A stretch of DNA of 64,000 nucleotides from an uncultured Clostridia bacterium (GCA_947629675.1 CANREM010000004.1:1-64000); one strand, 5' to 3'; counted from the first letter of the stretch, positions 1-8,203 are shown. Translations and numbers: made by a program. The notes: generated from the letters alone by a model not told the origin.

Positions 1-705
1 GCCTACCGCATCACGGATATGCTCGTCAAGTACTTCACCGACATCATGGACGTCGGCTTTACCGCCGACATGGAGGAGAAGCTCGACGAGATCGAGGACG
101 GCGGCAAGGATTGGCATTCCATCATCGCGGCCTTCTATCCCCCGTTCGAAGATCAGCTCCGCTTTGCGAATACGGACGGCGACGAGGTCACGGACATCCT
201 CTGCGAAAAGTGCGGCCGTCCCATGGTCCGCAAGATGGGCAAGTACGGAAAGTATCTCGCCTGCACGGGCTATCCCGCCTGCTCCAACATCGTGAGCGAA
301 GGGGAGATGGAGACCTCCTCCACCCCCTGCCCCAAGTGCGGTGCGATGATGGTCGTCAAGAGCGGAAAGTACGGGAAATTCCTCGCCTGCCCCAACTATC
401 CCACCTGCCGTTCCACCCTTCCCTTCGAGGAGGAGAAGCGGGAGGACGTGTTCGCGGGCGTCTGCCCCGAATGCGGCAAGCCCACAAAGAAGCTCAAGAC
501 GCGCACGGGGAAGACTTACTTCGGTTGCAGCGGCTATCCCGACTGCAAGTTCATGTGCTGGGACGAACCCACGGGGGCGAAGTGCCCGCAGTGCGGCTCC
601 GCCCTCGTCAAGACCGCACGGGGGAATGTCCGCTGTTCGGGGAAGGACTGCAACTATAAAGTCCCCTCCGAGCGCAAGGCGAAAGGAGCGTCCAAACCCG
701 AGTGA
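1..705 (+). CDS. topA: DNA topoisomerase I, C-terminal part (gene starts before window)
   Basis: The reading frame is already open at base 1, so only the last 234 residues are present. They hold four Topo_C4 zinc ribbons in a row: CEKC...CTGYPAC (from about residue 68 of the fragment), CPKC...CPNYPTC, CPEC...CSGYPDC and a shorter CPQC...CSGKDC. This tail of bacterial type IA topoisomerase binds single-stranded DNA and helps relax negative supercoils; the catalytic core lies upstream of the window. The stop codon overlaps the GTG start of trmFO by 4 bases, so the two are translationally coupled, an order also known from Bacillus (topA-trmFO-hslV-hslU). Confidence 0.95.
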   Translation, partial: AYRITDMLVKYFTDIMDVGFTADMEEKLDEIEDGGKDWHSIIAAFYPPFEDQLRFANTDGDEVTDILCEKCGRPMVRKMGKYGKYLACTGYPACSNIVSEGEMETSSTPCPKCGAMMVVKSGKYGKFLACPNYPTCRSTLPFEEEKREDVFAGVCPECGKPTKKLKTRTGKTYFGCSGYPDCKFMCWDEPTGAKCPQCGSALVKTARGNVRCSGKDCNYKVPSERKAKGASKPE

Positions 706-1991
706 AAGAGATCACCGTGATCGGCGCGGGCCTCGCGGGGAGCGAGGCGGCCTACTTTTTGGCGGAACACGGCGTGAAAGTTTTGCTCGTCGATATGAAG
801 CCGAAGATGACTCCCGCGCATTCAAGCGAAAAATTCTGCGAGCTGGTGTGTTCCAATTCCTTAAAGAGCGACGACGTCTATGGGAACGCCTGCGGCCTTC
901 TCAAGGAGGAGATGCGCATGCTCGGCTCGCTGACGATGGCGGCGGCGGAGAAATGCCGCGTCCCCGCGGGCGGCGCGCTCGCGGTGGACAGGGACCTGTT
1001 TTCCGCCTATGTTGACGAACATCTCCGCCGGCATGCCAATATCACCGTCCTCTCAGGGGAAGCGGAAGAGCTACCGGAAAGCGGCATCGTCGCGACGGGA
1101 CCTTTGACGCAGGGGAAGCTCTTCGACGCCATCCAAAAGAAATTCGGCACACTGCACTTTTTCGACGCCTCCGCACCCATCGTCTCGGCGGAGAGCATCG
1201 ACATGCAGAAGGCCTTCACGCAGGACCGCTACGACCGCGGCACGGGGGACTATCTCAACTGCCCGATGACCAAGGAGGAGTACGAAAGTTTCGTCACCGC
1301 CCTCGCATCCGCGGAGCGCGCAAAGCTGCATGAATTTGAAAAGGGGGAGGTGTTCGAGGGGTGCATGCCCGTGGAGGTCATGGCCGCGCGCGGCATGGAT
1401 ACCCTGCGTTTCGGCCCCTTCAAGCCCGTCGGCCTCACCTTCGAGGGACGGCGGCCGTACGCCGTCTTGCAGCTCCGCCGCGAGAATACGGAGGGCGGGA
1501 GCTACGGCCTCGTCGGCTGCCAGACAAACCTCAAATTCAGCGAACAAAAGCGGGTCTTTTCCATCATCCCCGCCCTCAAACATGCGGAATTCGAACGCTA
1601 CGGCGTCATGCACCGCAATACATACCTCGAATCTCCCAAGTGCCTCAACGCCGATCTCTCGGTGAAGGGAAACCCCAATCTCTTCTTTGCGGGGCAGATC
1701 ACGGGCGTCGAAGGATATGTCGAAAGTGCGGCGAGCGGCCTCATCGCGGGGTACCATGTCTTGGGGAGACTGCTCCAGAAGCCTTCCGTCCTCCCTCCCG
1801 CGACCACCGTCATCGGCGCGCTCTGCCGCTATGTCGCGGCGGAGAACAAGGACTTCCAGCCGATGAACGCGAACTACGGAATTTTAGAGGGCGGCTACGA
1901 GGGCGTGCGCGATAAGAAAGAACGGCGCAAACTCCTCGCCGAGCGCGCCCTCTACGACATCGGACGTTTCAAACGCGAATATTTGGGGTAA
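702..1991 (+). CDS. trmFO: Methylenetetrahydrofolate-tRNA-(uracil-5-)-methyltransferase TrmFO
   Basis: TrmFO is a flavoenzyme that makes ribothymidine at position 54 of tRNA, taking the methyl group from 5,10-methylene-tetrahydrofolate. The 429-residue product has the usual family length. It opens with a dinucleotide-binding motif (VIGAGLAGSEAAYFL) followed by the family signature SSEKFCELVCSNSLKSD, and later has FFAGQITGVEGYVESAASG, the second flavin contact. The start is GTG and overlaps the topA stop (GTGA). A clear Shine-Dalgarno sequence is not needed because of this coupling. It is followed 33 bases later by hslV. Confidence 0.96.
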   Translation: MKEITVIGAGLAGSEAAYFLAEHGVKVLLVDMKPKMTPAHSSEKFCELVCSNSLKSDDVYGNACGLLKEEMRMLGSLTMAAAEKCRVPAGGALAVDRDLFSAYVDEHLRRHANITVLSGEAEELPESGIVATGPLTQGKLFDAIQKKFGTLHFFDASAPIVSAESIDMQKAFTQDRYDRGTGDYLNCPMTKEEYESFVTALASAERAKLHEFEKGEVFEGCMPVEVMAARGMDTLRFGPFKPVGLTFEGRRPYAVLQLRRENTEGGSYGLVGCQTNLKFSEQKRVFSIIPALKHAEFERYGVMHRNTYLESPKCLNADLSVKGNPNLFFAGQITGVEGYVESAASGLIAGYHVLGRLLQKPSVLPPATTVIGALCRYVAAENKDFQPMNANYGILEGGYEGVRDKKERRKLLAERALYDIGRFKREYLG

Positions 1992-2024
1992 ATAAAGTTA
2001 TCAACGCCAAAAGCGGAGGAATGT

Positions 2025-2561
2025 ATGATAGAATTTCACGGAACGACGATCTGTGCCGTCAAGCGGGGCGGCGTCACCGCCATCGCGGGGGACGGGCAGG
2101 TCACGATGGGCGAGCATGTCGTCTTTAAGAACACGGCTATTAAAGTCAGGAGAATTTACGGCGGCAAAGTCATTCTGGGCTTTGCCGGCTCTGTCACCGA
2201 CGCCTTCTCCCTCTCCGAACGCTTCGAGGGGATGCTGAATAAATTTGCGGGCAACCTCATGCGCTCGGCGGTGGAGCTTGCCGACCTCTGGCGGAGCGAC
2301 CAGATCGGAAGAAAACTCGACGCCATGATGATCACGGCGGACAAGGATACCCTTCTCATCCTCTCGGGGACGGGCGAGGTCATCGAACCGGACGAGGGCA
2401 TCTGCGCCATCGGAAGCGGGGGGAACTACGCCCTCGCGGCCGCCCGCGCCCTCGCGCAGAACACAGATTTTTCCGCAGAGGAGATCGCGAGAAAATCCCT
2501 CAAGATCGCCTCGGAGATCTGCGTCTACACGAACGACCACATTATTTGCGAAACGGTTTGA
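2025..2561 (+). CDS. hslV: ATP-dependent protease subunit HslV (ClpQ)
   Basis: This is the peptidase subunit of the cytoplasmic HslUV (ClpYQ) proteasome-like protease. The 178-residue protein begins [12 protein letters not shown]; by homology the catalytic N-terminal threonine is in the GTT motif at residues 6-8, exposed after removal of a short propeptide. [27 protein letters not shown] and [16 protein letters not shown] are HslV signatures. A GGAGGA ribosome-binding site lies 6 bases before the ATG. In Bacillus the recombinase codV sits between trmFO and hslV; here nothing does. The stop codon lies inside a dispersed inverted repeat. Confidence 0.96.
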   Translation: MIEFHGTTICAVKRGGVTAIAGDGQVTMGEHVVFKNTAIKVRRIYGGKVILGFAGSVTDAFSLSERFEGMLNKFAGNLMRSAVELADLWRSDQIGRKLDAMMITADKDTLLILSGTGEVIEPDEGICAIGSGGNYALAAARALAQNTDFSAEEIARKSLKIASEICVYTNDHIICETV

Positions 2562-2690
2562 GCGCGCATTTGCGTCGCAATGCTTTGTCGGGTTTGCGCA
2601 CTCCTCGGTCACGTACGCTCAAGTACGCTCCCGTCGTCGTTTACGCACCCTTCGCGCCTTGCTTGCAACTTCACGCTCAAATTGCTCTCA
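2558..2690. repeat. Dispersed imperfect-palindrome element, family D, copy 1
   Basis: A roughly 125-base element lies between hslV and hslU. Outer arms TTGAGCG (2558-2564) and CGCTCAA (2674-2680) are inverted. The interior contains GGTCACGTACG and AAGTACGCTCCC with neighbouring GCGC-rich blocks. A second copy with the same core lies between secY and adk (about 44285-44400). Both copies sit between cotranscribed genes, so the element probably forms a folded RNA within the mRNA. It encodes no evident protein. Confidence 0.6.
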
Positions 2691-2714
2691 ACAAGTTTTT
2701 CGAGGTAATCAATC

Positions 2715-4025
2715 ATGGACCTTTCCCCCAAACAGATCGTAAATGAATTAAACAAGCACATCATCGGGCAGGACGAGGCAAAAAAGGCGGTCGCCATTGC
2801 GCTCCGCAACCGCTACAGAAGGTCACAGCTCTCGCCCGAGCTTCGCGATGAGATCACCCCCAAGAACATCATCATGAAAGGTCCCACGGGGGTCGGCAAG
2901 ACGGAGATCGCCAGGAGGCTCGCAAAGCTCGTCAAGGCCCCCTTCATCAAGGTGGAGGCGACGAAATACACCGAAGTCGGCTACGTCGGCAAGGACGTCG
3001 AGGGCATGGTCCGCGACCTTGTGGAGTGTGCCATCCGCCTCGTGAAGGAGGAAAAGACGGCCGAGGTCCGCGAGAAGGCGACGCGCGCCGCCGAGCAGCA
3101 CATGGTGAAGCTCCTCGCCGAGATCAAGAAGAACGACCGCGGCGAACTTGACAGAAAGATCTTCGAGGACAACCTTTTATCCTCCCTCCAGAAGGGGGAA
3201 TTCGACAACATGACCATCGAGGCGGACGTCAAGGACGAACTCAAGACGATGGAACTCGTCCCGGGCGGTGCCGCCATCAACCTCGGCTCCATCTTCGGCG
3301 AGATGCTCCCCTCCAAGCGCAAGAAGCGCAAACTCACGGTGAAGGAGGCGATGAAACTCTTCACCGAGGAGGAGGCGGAAAAACTCATCGACGACGACGC
3401 TGCCACCGAGGAGGCCCTCCGCCGTGCCGAGAACGACGGCATCATCTTCATCGATGAAATCGATAAGATCGCGGGCAAGGGCAATACAAACGGTGCCGAC
3501 GTCTCCCGCGAGGGGGTCCAGCGCGACATCCTTCCCATCGTCGAAGGCTCCACCGTCATGACGAAGTACGGTCCCGTCAAGACGGACTACATGCTCTTCA
3601 TCGCGGCGGGTGCCTTCCACGTCTCGAAGATCGAGGACCTCATCCCCGAACTTCAGGGCCGTTTCCCCGTCTCTGTGGAGCTGAAATCCCTCACGAAGGA
3701 GGACTTCGTGAAAATTTTGACGAGTACCGAGCATTCCCTCACCCAGCAATACGCCGTCCTTCTCGCCGTCGATAACATCGATCTGAAGTTTACCCCCGAT
3801 GCCATCGACGCCATCGCGGAAATTTCCGAAGAGATCAACCTGACGAGCGAGGACATCGGCGCGAGAAGGCTGCACACCGTCATGGAATATCTTTTGGAGG
3901 ACATCTCCTTCAACGCGGGCGGCGGCGACTATCCCGTCGTCACGGTGGAGATCAACCGCGCCTACGTCGAAGAGCATCTCAAAACCATGACGAAAGACAG
4001 AAATTTGAAGAAATACGTCTTGTAA
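2715..4025 (+). CDS. hslU: ATP-dependent protease ATPase subunit HslU (ClpY)
   Basis: HslU is the AAA+ unfoldase that feeds substrates to HslV. The 436-residue protein has Walker A GPTGVGKT (residues 56-63), the pore motif region EVGYVGKDVEGMVRDLVE, an intermediate I-domain (about 110-230), Walker B GIIFIDEID (near 241-249), and the sensor/C-terminal segment with SEDIGARRLHTVMEYLLED. It ends in the short hydrophobic KKYVL tail that docks into HslV. The start is preceded by GAGG. In Bacillus codY follows; here a repeat region and hisS follow instead. Confidence 0.97.
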   Translation: MDLSPKQIVNELNKHIIGQDEAKKAVAIALRNRYRRSQLSPELRDEITPKNIIMKGPTGVGKTEIARRLAKLVKAPFIKVEATKYTEVGYVGKDVEGMVRDLVECAIRLVKEEKTAEVREKATRAAEQHMVKLLAEIKKNDRGELDRKIFEDNLLSSLQKGEFDNMTIEADVKDELKTMELVPGGAAINLGSIFGEMLPSKRKKRKLTVKEAMKLFTEEEAEKLIDDDAATEEALRRAENDGIIFIDEIDKIAGKGNTNGADVSREGVQRDILPIVEGSTVMTKYGPVKTDYMLFIAAGAFHVSKIEDLIPELQGRFPVSVELKSLTKEDFVKILTSTEHSLTQQYAVLLAVDNIDLKFTPDAIDAIAEISEEINLTSEDIGARRLHTVMEYLLEDISFNAGGGDYPVVTVEINRAYVEEHLKTMTKDRNLKKYVL

Positions 4026-4040
4026 GAGAGTGTAAAATCG

Positions 4041-4110
4041 CGTCATCCTGCCCCGCGCGCACTATTGTAAACTTAAGCGCGGCACGAGGGGCAAAGCCCC
4101 GAAGTAGCGG
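4041..4110. repeat. Dispersed repeat, family B, copy 1
   Basis: The copy starts CGTCATCCTGCCCCGCGCGC, contains GGCACGAGGGGC and GCCCCGAAGTAGCGG, and folds through GGGGC/GCCCC arms. Related copies lie at 14026-14098, 14270-14342 and at the right edge of the window (from 63943). It fills the hslU-hisS spacer together with family A units. Confidence 0.65.
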
Positions 4111-4127
4111 AGGCTTATGTCTGTCAT

Positions 4128-4222
4128 ACCGAGCCGAAGGCGAGTGTATCCCCTGATACGAAGTCCGCAGTCAACCGCGTCATCCTGAGCTTGTCGAAGG
4201 ATCCCGAATTACGAAGTCCGAA
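4128..4222. repeat. Dispersed repeats, family A, two adjoining units
   Basis: Two units lie here. The first contains GAGCCGAAGGCGAGTGTATC and ends ATACGAAGTCCG. The second runs CGTCATCCTGAGCTTGTCGAAGG and ends TTACGAAGTCCG. The rest of the hslU-hisS gap (to 4336) shows one more degenerate unit and no coding sequence. This family recurs at least ten times in the window, always between genes. Confidence 0.65.
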
Positions 4223-4336
4223 TTTTCATTGACGGGATTCTTCGGAGAGGGGCTGCTTCGGACATGGTATGGCCGTTTCGCCTCAGAATGACGCTGACCC
4301 CTGACTACGAACCACTAACTCCCCCAAGGAGGCTCT

Positions 4337-5590
4337 ATGATCAACATACCCAAGGGCTGTAAGGACGTTCTGCCCGCGCAGTCGTACAAGTGGCAATACA
4401 TCGAACGCGTCGCCCGCGAGACGGCCGCCTCCTACGGCTTCCGCGAGATCCGTACGCCGGTCTTTGAGCATACCGAACTCTTCTCCCGCGGCGTCGGCGA
4501 GACGACGGACGTCGTCACCAAGGAGATGTATACCTTCCTCGACAAGGGGGGAAGGTCCATTACTCTCCGTCCCGAGGGGACGGCGGGGGTCGCGCGCGCC
4601 TTTATCGAAAACGGCCTTGCGAGCGAGGCGATGCCCTTCAAGGCGTACTACCTCTGTTCCGCCTACCGCTACGAGCGGCCGCAGGCGGGGAGACTGCGCG
4701 AATTTCACCAATTCGGCGCGGAGCTTTACGGCGCGGACGGCCCTGCGGCGGATGCCGAAGTTATCACCCTCGTCGATCGTTTCCTCAAGAATTTGGGGCT
4801 GAAAAAGGTCTCCCTTCACATCAATTCCATCGGCTGTCCCACCTGCCGCGCGGCCTATCACGAGGCCCTCAAAGAGTACTTCCGCCCGCACCTTTCCGAA
4901 ATGTGCGAGGACTGCAATGCGCGCTTCGAGAAGAACCCGATGCGCATAATCGACTGCAAGAACGAGGGCTGTAAGAAGTTTACCGCCCATGCCCCGCGCG
5001 CCATCGACTATCTCTGCGAGGACTGCCGCGCCCACTTCGAGGGGGTGAAGGCATATTTGGACGGCGCGGGGGTAGATTACAGCGTGGATCCCTCCATCGT
5101 GCGCGGGTTGGACTATTACACTCGCACGGTGTTCGAATTTGTCACCGATGCGGCGGGTGCGCAGGGGACCCTCCTCGGCGGAGGCAGGTACGACGGACTT
5201 TTATCCCAGCTCGGCGCAAAGCCCCTGCCCGCAGTCGGATTCGGGGTGGGGCTTGAGCGTCTTTTGATGGTCATGGAGGCGGAGGGGGCACCCATGCCCG
5301 AGACAGGCCGCGTTGTTTGCTATCTCGCGGGGATGGATGAAGCGGCAAAACGCCGGGCCTTCCTCCTTGCGGAGGAGCTTCGGACGGCGGGCGTCTCTTC
5401 GGAATGCGACCTCATGCAGCGTTCCCTGAAGGCGCAGATGAAGTATGCGGACAAGCTGGGTGCGCGCTTTGTAGCCGTCATCGGGGAGGAGGAACTCGCG
5501 GGCGGGTTTGCCACCGTCAAGGACATGCTCGGCTCAAGCTCCGAGCGTGTAAATTTCAACGATCTTGCACAATATCTCTCAAAGAGGTGA
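4337..5590 (+). CDS. hisS: Histidyl-tRNA synthetase
   Basis: This class II aminoacyl-tRNA synthetase charges tRNA-His. The 417 residues match the bacterial HisRS length. Visible signatures are motif 2 (YYLCSAYRYERPQAGRLREF), the histidine-binding RGLDYYTRTVFEF, and the motif 3 region VGFGVGLERLLM. The C-terminal anticodon-binding domain begins near residue 325. The middle domain carries CPTC, CEDC and CEDC pairs that could bind metal. The start follows AAGGAGG by 7 bases. It is followed closely by trxA: the hisS stop overlaps the trxA ribosome-binding site. Confidence 0.97.
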   Translation: MINIPKGCKDVLPAQSYKWQYIERVARETAASYGFREIRTPVFEHTELFSRGVGETTDVVTKEMYTFLDKGGRSITLRPEGTAGVARAFIENGLASEAMPFKAYYLCSAYRYERPQAGRLREFHQFGAELYGADGPAADAEVITLVDRFLKNLGLKKVSLHINSIGCPTCRAAYHEALKEYFRPHLSEMCEDCNARFEKNPMRIIDCKNEGCKKFTAHAPRAIDYLCEDCRAHFEGVKAYLDGAGVDYSVDPSIVRGLDYYTRTVFEFVTDAAGAQGTLLGGGRYDGLLSQLGAKPLPAVGFGVGLERLLMVMEAEGAPMPETGRVVCYLAGMDEAAKRRAFLLAEELRTAGVSSECDLMQRSLKAQMKYADKLGARFVAVIGEEELAGGFATVKDMLGSSSERVNFNDLAQYLSKR

Positions 5591-5594
5591 TGAT

Positions 5595-5909
5595 ATGGTA
5601 AAGGAAATTACGGGTAAAGAACTCGACGAACTCGTCGGCAAGGGGGAGAAGGTCGTCTGCGACTTCTTCGCCACATGGTGCGGTCCTTGCCGCATGCTTG
5701 GGCAGGTCATCGAGACGCTCTCGGAGGAATTTTCAGACCGTGCGCAGTTCGTCAAGGTGGACGTGGATAAAAACGGCGACCTTGCCGCCTCGCTCGGCAT
5801 CTTCTCCATCCCCGACGTCTTTGTCTTTTCGGACGGTGCGGTGAAGGCCCACAACTTGGGCTTTGCTCCCGAGGAACAAATGCGCGCCTTCCTCGAAGAA
5901 AATATCTGA
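5595..5909 (+). CDS. trxA: Thioredoxin
   Basis: A 104-residue thioredoxin with the active site WCGPC (Cys29 and Cys32), which reduces protein disulfides in the cytoplasm. The ATG at 5595 is chosen because AGAGGTGA lies just before it; an upstream in-frame GTG/ATG would extend into hisS. The usual cis-proline motif IPT is IPD here, a variation seen in thioredoxin relatives. It is cotranscribed with hisS (4-base gap) and ends at a strong terminator. Confidence 0.93.
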   Translation: MVKEITGKELDELVGKGEKVVCDFFATWCGPCRMLGQVIETLSEEFSDRAQFVKVDVDKNGDLAASLGIFSIPDVFVFSDGAVKAHNLGFAPEEQMRAFLEENI

Positions 5910-5926
5910 AAAGAGGCAAAAAACAT

Positions 5927-5965
5927 CCGTCCCCCTTCCCGCGTGCGGGAAGGGGGACGGCTTTT
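5927..5965. terminator. Bidirectional intrinsic terminator between trxA and the XRE gene
   Basis: A perfect 16-base inverted repeat (5927-5942 with 5945-5960, arms beginning CCGTCCCCCTTCCC) is followed by CTTTTATATA on the plus strand. Reading the minus strand, it is followed by ATGTTTTTTG. It therefore stops both the hisS-trxA transcript and the converging regulator gene. Confidence 0.92.
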
Positions 5966-5977
5966 ATATATCATATT

Positions 5978-6295
5978 TTATTTTGCGGAACGGTTGATGA
6001 GCTTTAATAGTCCATAGACCTGTTCGATCTCCATTGTGTCCATTTGGTTGAGCTCGTGGATGATCTTCTTGTATTGCACGGGATAGCGGAAGTCCTCCTC
6101 AAAAAACTCCGCGAGCGAAATGTGAAAGTATTCACAGAAGTTGAAAAGCCCTTCCAGAGAGGGGAGGCTCTTTCCGTTTTCGATCTGGTTGATATATTCC
6201 GTGCTCTGCCCAAGCTCTAAGCTCAGCCTTCTGCCCGATATATTGTGCGCAAGCCGTATCGCCGCGTACCGTTCCTTTATAAATCCCTTATCCAT
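5978..6295 (-). CDS. XRE-family helix-turn-helix regulator (Cro/CI type)
   Basis: A 105-residue DNA-binding protein. The N-terminal 65 residues are a Cro/CI-type HTH domain (RLAHNISGRRLSLELGQSTEYINQIENGKSLPSLEGLF). The C-terminal 40 residues are an acidic/aromatic helical tail probably used for dimerisation. It is transcribed away from a membrane-protein gene at 6422. The 126 bases between them hold that gene's promoter, with a palindrome inside the spacer, so the regulator most likely represses its neighbour (inference). A TATAAA box ends 8 bases before its ATG and no ribosome-binding site is obvious. Confidence 0.85.
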   Translation of the reverse strand: MDKGFIKERYAAIRLAHNISGRRLSLELGQSTEYINQIENGKSLPSLEGLFNFCEYFHISLAEFFEEDFRYPVQYKKIIHELNQMDTMEIEQVYGLLKLINRSAK

Positions 6296-6350
6296 ACCAC
6301 CATTTTATAGTATGCACAAAAAAATTCCACATATTTTTTCTATTGATTAC

Positions 6351-6379
6351 TTGACATACATATTATAAATATGTATAAT
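6351..6379 (+). promoter_or_regulatory. Consensus sigma-A promoter with operator-like palindrome in the spacer
   Basis: The -35 box TTGACA (6351-6356) and -10 box TATAAT (6374-6379) are both perfect and 17 bases apart. The spacer contains ATACATAT (6356-6363) and its inverted copy ATATGTAT (6369-6376), separated by five bases. A dimeric repressor bound here would block RNA polymerase. The divergent XRE gene is the natural candidate. A second XRE/promoter pair at 21.5 kb is built the same way. Confidence 0.85.
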
Positions 6380-6421
6380 GTTATGAGTAAATATTTTTGA
6401 TAGTGACAATGAGGAGAAAAA

Positions 6422-7231
6422 ATGCAAGAACTTATTGGTATGCGATTGAGACACAAAAATCTCGGGGAGGGCGTTGTGCTGTCCTGCAAAGAGGATTGGC
6501 TGACCGTGAAATTCGATTGCGGCACTGTGGCGTCTCTTCTCTTCCCCGACGTCTTCTTCGGGGACCTCGTGGCAAAAGACCGTGAAGATGAAGCGAAGAT
6601 CAACCACGCGATCGAAACTTGGAAGGACAAGGCCTTGGGAGAAGGGCGCGGAGAAATCGCGCTATATCTTTCCGAAAGGGTGAAAGAGCGGGAAAGGGAG
6701 GAGGAAAAGCGTCTGCTGGAGGAGGAGCAAAAAAAAGCGGAGCGTCGCGAGAAGGATATGCGCATTGCACGGCTTTACGATGATGTTACAAAGGTGACGT
6801 GGAAGCACGTTGTCACGCTCGTGCTCGCATGTGTCGGGGCGTTCTTCGCGCTCATCGGGAGCATTCTCTGCCTCTTCCGATTTTTAGACCTATACGCCCC
6901 CATCATGGGCGGCGTGGGAACAAGCCAAGATGCCAACATCTACCTTTCCTTCTATGTCATTCTCGGCTTCGGCGGGATGGCACTCTCCCTTCTCGGAGGA
7001 CTTTTGGTCTTCTTCCGCAAGGGGTTGGGGAAGGTCTGCGTCATCTTGGGACTTGTGATGCTCCTCAGCCTGCTCATCGAAACATGCGTTATGGCGCGCG
7101 GATTCGAGCTTGTCATGTCCACCCTTGTCCTTCTCGCGGATGTCGTTCTTCTTCCGGGGGCGGTGTTCGCCATGCTGGCTCCGACTTTTTCCACCGAAAA
7201 GCTAAACGCATATCTCGAAGAAAATATCTGA
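6422..7231 (+). CDS. Uncharacterised four-helix membrane protein with N-terminal small beta domain
   Basis: I do not recognise the 269-residue protein as a named family. Residues 1-50 resemble the small SH3/Tudor-like fold seen at UvrD C-termini (GMRLRHKNLGEGVVLSC). Residues 55-125 are highly charged and helical, with a coiled coil around EREREEEKRLLEEEQKKAE. Four hydrophobic helices follow: about 132-155, 170-195, 205-222 and 226-250. The charged N-terminal part is probably cytoplasmic. A GAGGAG ribosome-binding site sits 5 bases before the ATG. Expression comes from a perfect promoter under likely control of the divergent XRE regulator. Its role is unknown. Confidence 0.8.
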   Translation: MQELIGMRLRHKNLGEGVVLSCKEDWLTVKFDCGTVASLLFPDVFFGDLVAKDREDEAKINHAIETWKDKALGEGRGEIALYLSERVKEREREEEKRLLEEEQKKAERREKDMRIARLYDDVTKVTWKHVVTLVLACVGAFFALIGSILCLFRFLDLYAPIMGGVGTSQDANIYLSFYVILGFGGMALSLLGGLLVFFRKGLGKVCVILGLVMLLSLLIETCVMARGFELVMSTLVLLADVVLLPGAVFAMLAPTFSTEKLNAYLEENI

Positions 7232-7237
7232 AAAGCG

Positions 7238-7266
7238 TTGCATTTTTGCTTTCCACGCGCTATAAT
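7238..7266 (+). promoter_or_regulatory. Promoter of the FMN riboswitch-ribU transcript
   Basis: TTGCAT (7238-7243) and TATAAT (7261-7266) are separated by 17 bases. Transcription would begin near 7273, about 10 bases before the FMN aptamer, so the full riboswitch lies in the leader. Confidence 0.8.
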
Positions 7267-7281
7267 GAGTTTAATCGAATA

Positions 7282-7437
7282 TTCTTTGGGGCGGAGTGAA
7301 AGTCTCCACCGGCAGTAAAGTCTGCGAAGAAGCGGTCGCTTCCCGAACGGGTGCAATTCCCGTACCGACGGTATAGTCCGGATGAGAAAAGAAAAACGGA
7401 AGTTTCGCGCCCCTTCTCTATGCAAGGGGCGTTTTTT
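7282..7437 (+). ncRNA. FMN riboswitch (RFN element) with terminator
   Basis: The aptamer runs 7282-7393. Conserved RFN blocks are GGGGCGGAGTGAAAGTC, ACCGGCAGTAAAGTC, CCGAACGGGTGCAATTCCCG and ACCGACGGTATAGTCCGGAT. Helix P1 is closed by TTCTTT/AAAGAA. An expression platform follows: stem CGCCCCTT (7408-7415) with AAGGGGCG (7424-7431), then six T, an intrinsic terminator. FMN binding would favour termination, so riboflavin uptake is switched off when flavin is plentiful. The gene it controls, ribU, starts 41 bases after the terminator. Confidence 0.97.
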
Positions 7438-7477
7438 GTGCAAAGAATATCCGAAAAAAATTTTCAGAGGTATTCTT

Positions 7478-8203
7478 ATGAACTTGCTCTCTATCAGCCC
7501 TGTCGCGGGCATGGGTATCGCGTTTTGCGTCGTCATCGCCCTCTTGCTCGTAGTCCTTCTTTGCGTTTCGCTCAAACTCAAGAAGGTCGGCGGGGCGGAT
7601 CTCCGAAAGACTTTCGCCGCGCATTTCCGTCCGACGAACATCGCCTACATGGCACTCTTCACCGCCCTCGCCTTCGTCGTGACCTTCCTCGAATTTCCCA
7701 TCTTCCCCGCGGCGAACTTTCTCAAATTCGACTTTGCAAACGTCTTTTTCATGATCGAGGGGTTTATCTTCGGCCCCGTCGAGGCGATCTTCTCCATCGG
7801 CGTGAAGGAACTTTTATGCCTTGCGAAGTCCTCCTCGGGCGGCGTGGGGGAGCTTGCGAACTTTCTGATGTCGTCGGCGTTTATCCTCATCCCTTCCATT
7901 TTATATCGTTTCAAAAAGGGCAAGTGGTGGGTGGCACTCTACCTTCTCTTTGCCTGCATTTTGCAGATCGGCGTGAGCGTCGTCGTCAACCGCTATATCA
8001 ATTTCCCCTTCTACGGCGTCCTCTTTGGCTTTGACGGAGCGGCCCTCTTCAAGAGCCTCTGGCCGTTCGTCATCTATTTCAACCTCATCAAAGGTGTGGG
8101 TATAAGTCTTGTCGTCTTTCTCCTCTATAAGCCGCTCTCCCGCCTCATCAAGGCCACGGCCGAGCGGTTCGATCGCCGAAAACGCGCCTCGGCAAAAAGA
8201 TAG
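7478..8203 (+). CDS. ribU: Riboflavin ECF transporter S component RibU
   Basis: A 241-residue membrane protein with about six to seven hydrophobic helices. RibU captures riboflavin and works with a shared ECF ATPase/T module that is not in this window. The segment MALFTALAFVVTFLEFPIFP matches the start of the ECF S-component fold, and the FMN riboswitch directly upstream supports riboflavin as substrate. The first ~55 residues form an extra N-terminal helix and linker ahead of that fold. The ATG at 7478 follows CAGAGG; starting earlier would run into the riboswitch terminator. Confidence 0.92.
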   Translation: MNLLSISPVAGMGIAFCVVIALLLVVLLCVSLKLKKVGGADLRKTFAAHFRPTNIAYMALFTALAFVVTFLEFPIFPAANFLKFDFANVFFMIEGFIFGPVEAIFSIGVKELLCLAKSSSGGVGELANFLMSSAFILIPSILYRFKKGKWWVALYLLFACILQIGVSVVVNRYINFPFYGVLFGFDGAALFKSLWPFVIYFNLIKGVGISLVVFLLYKPLSRLIKATAERFDRRKRASAKR

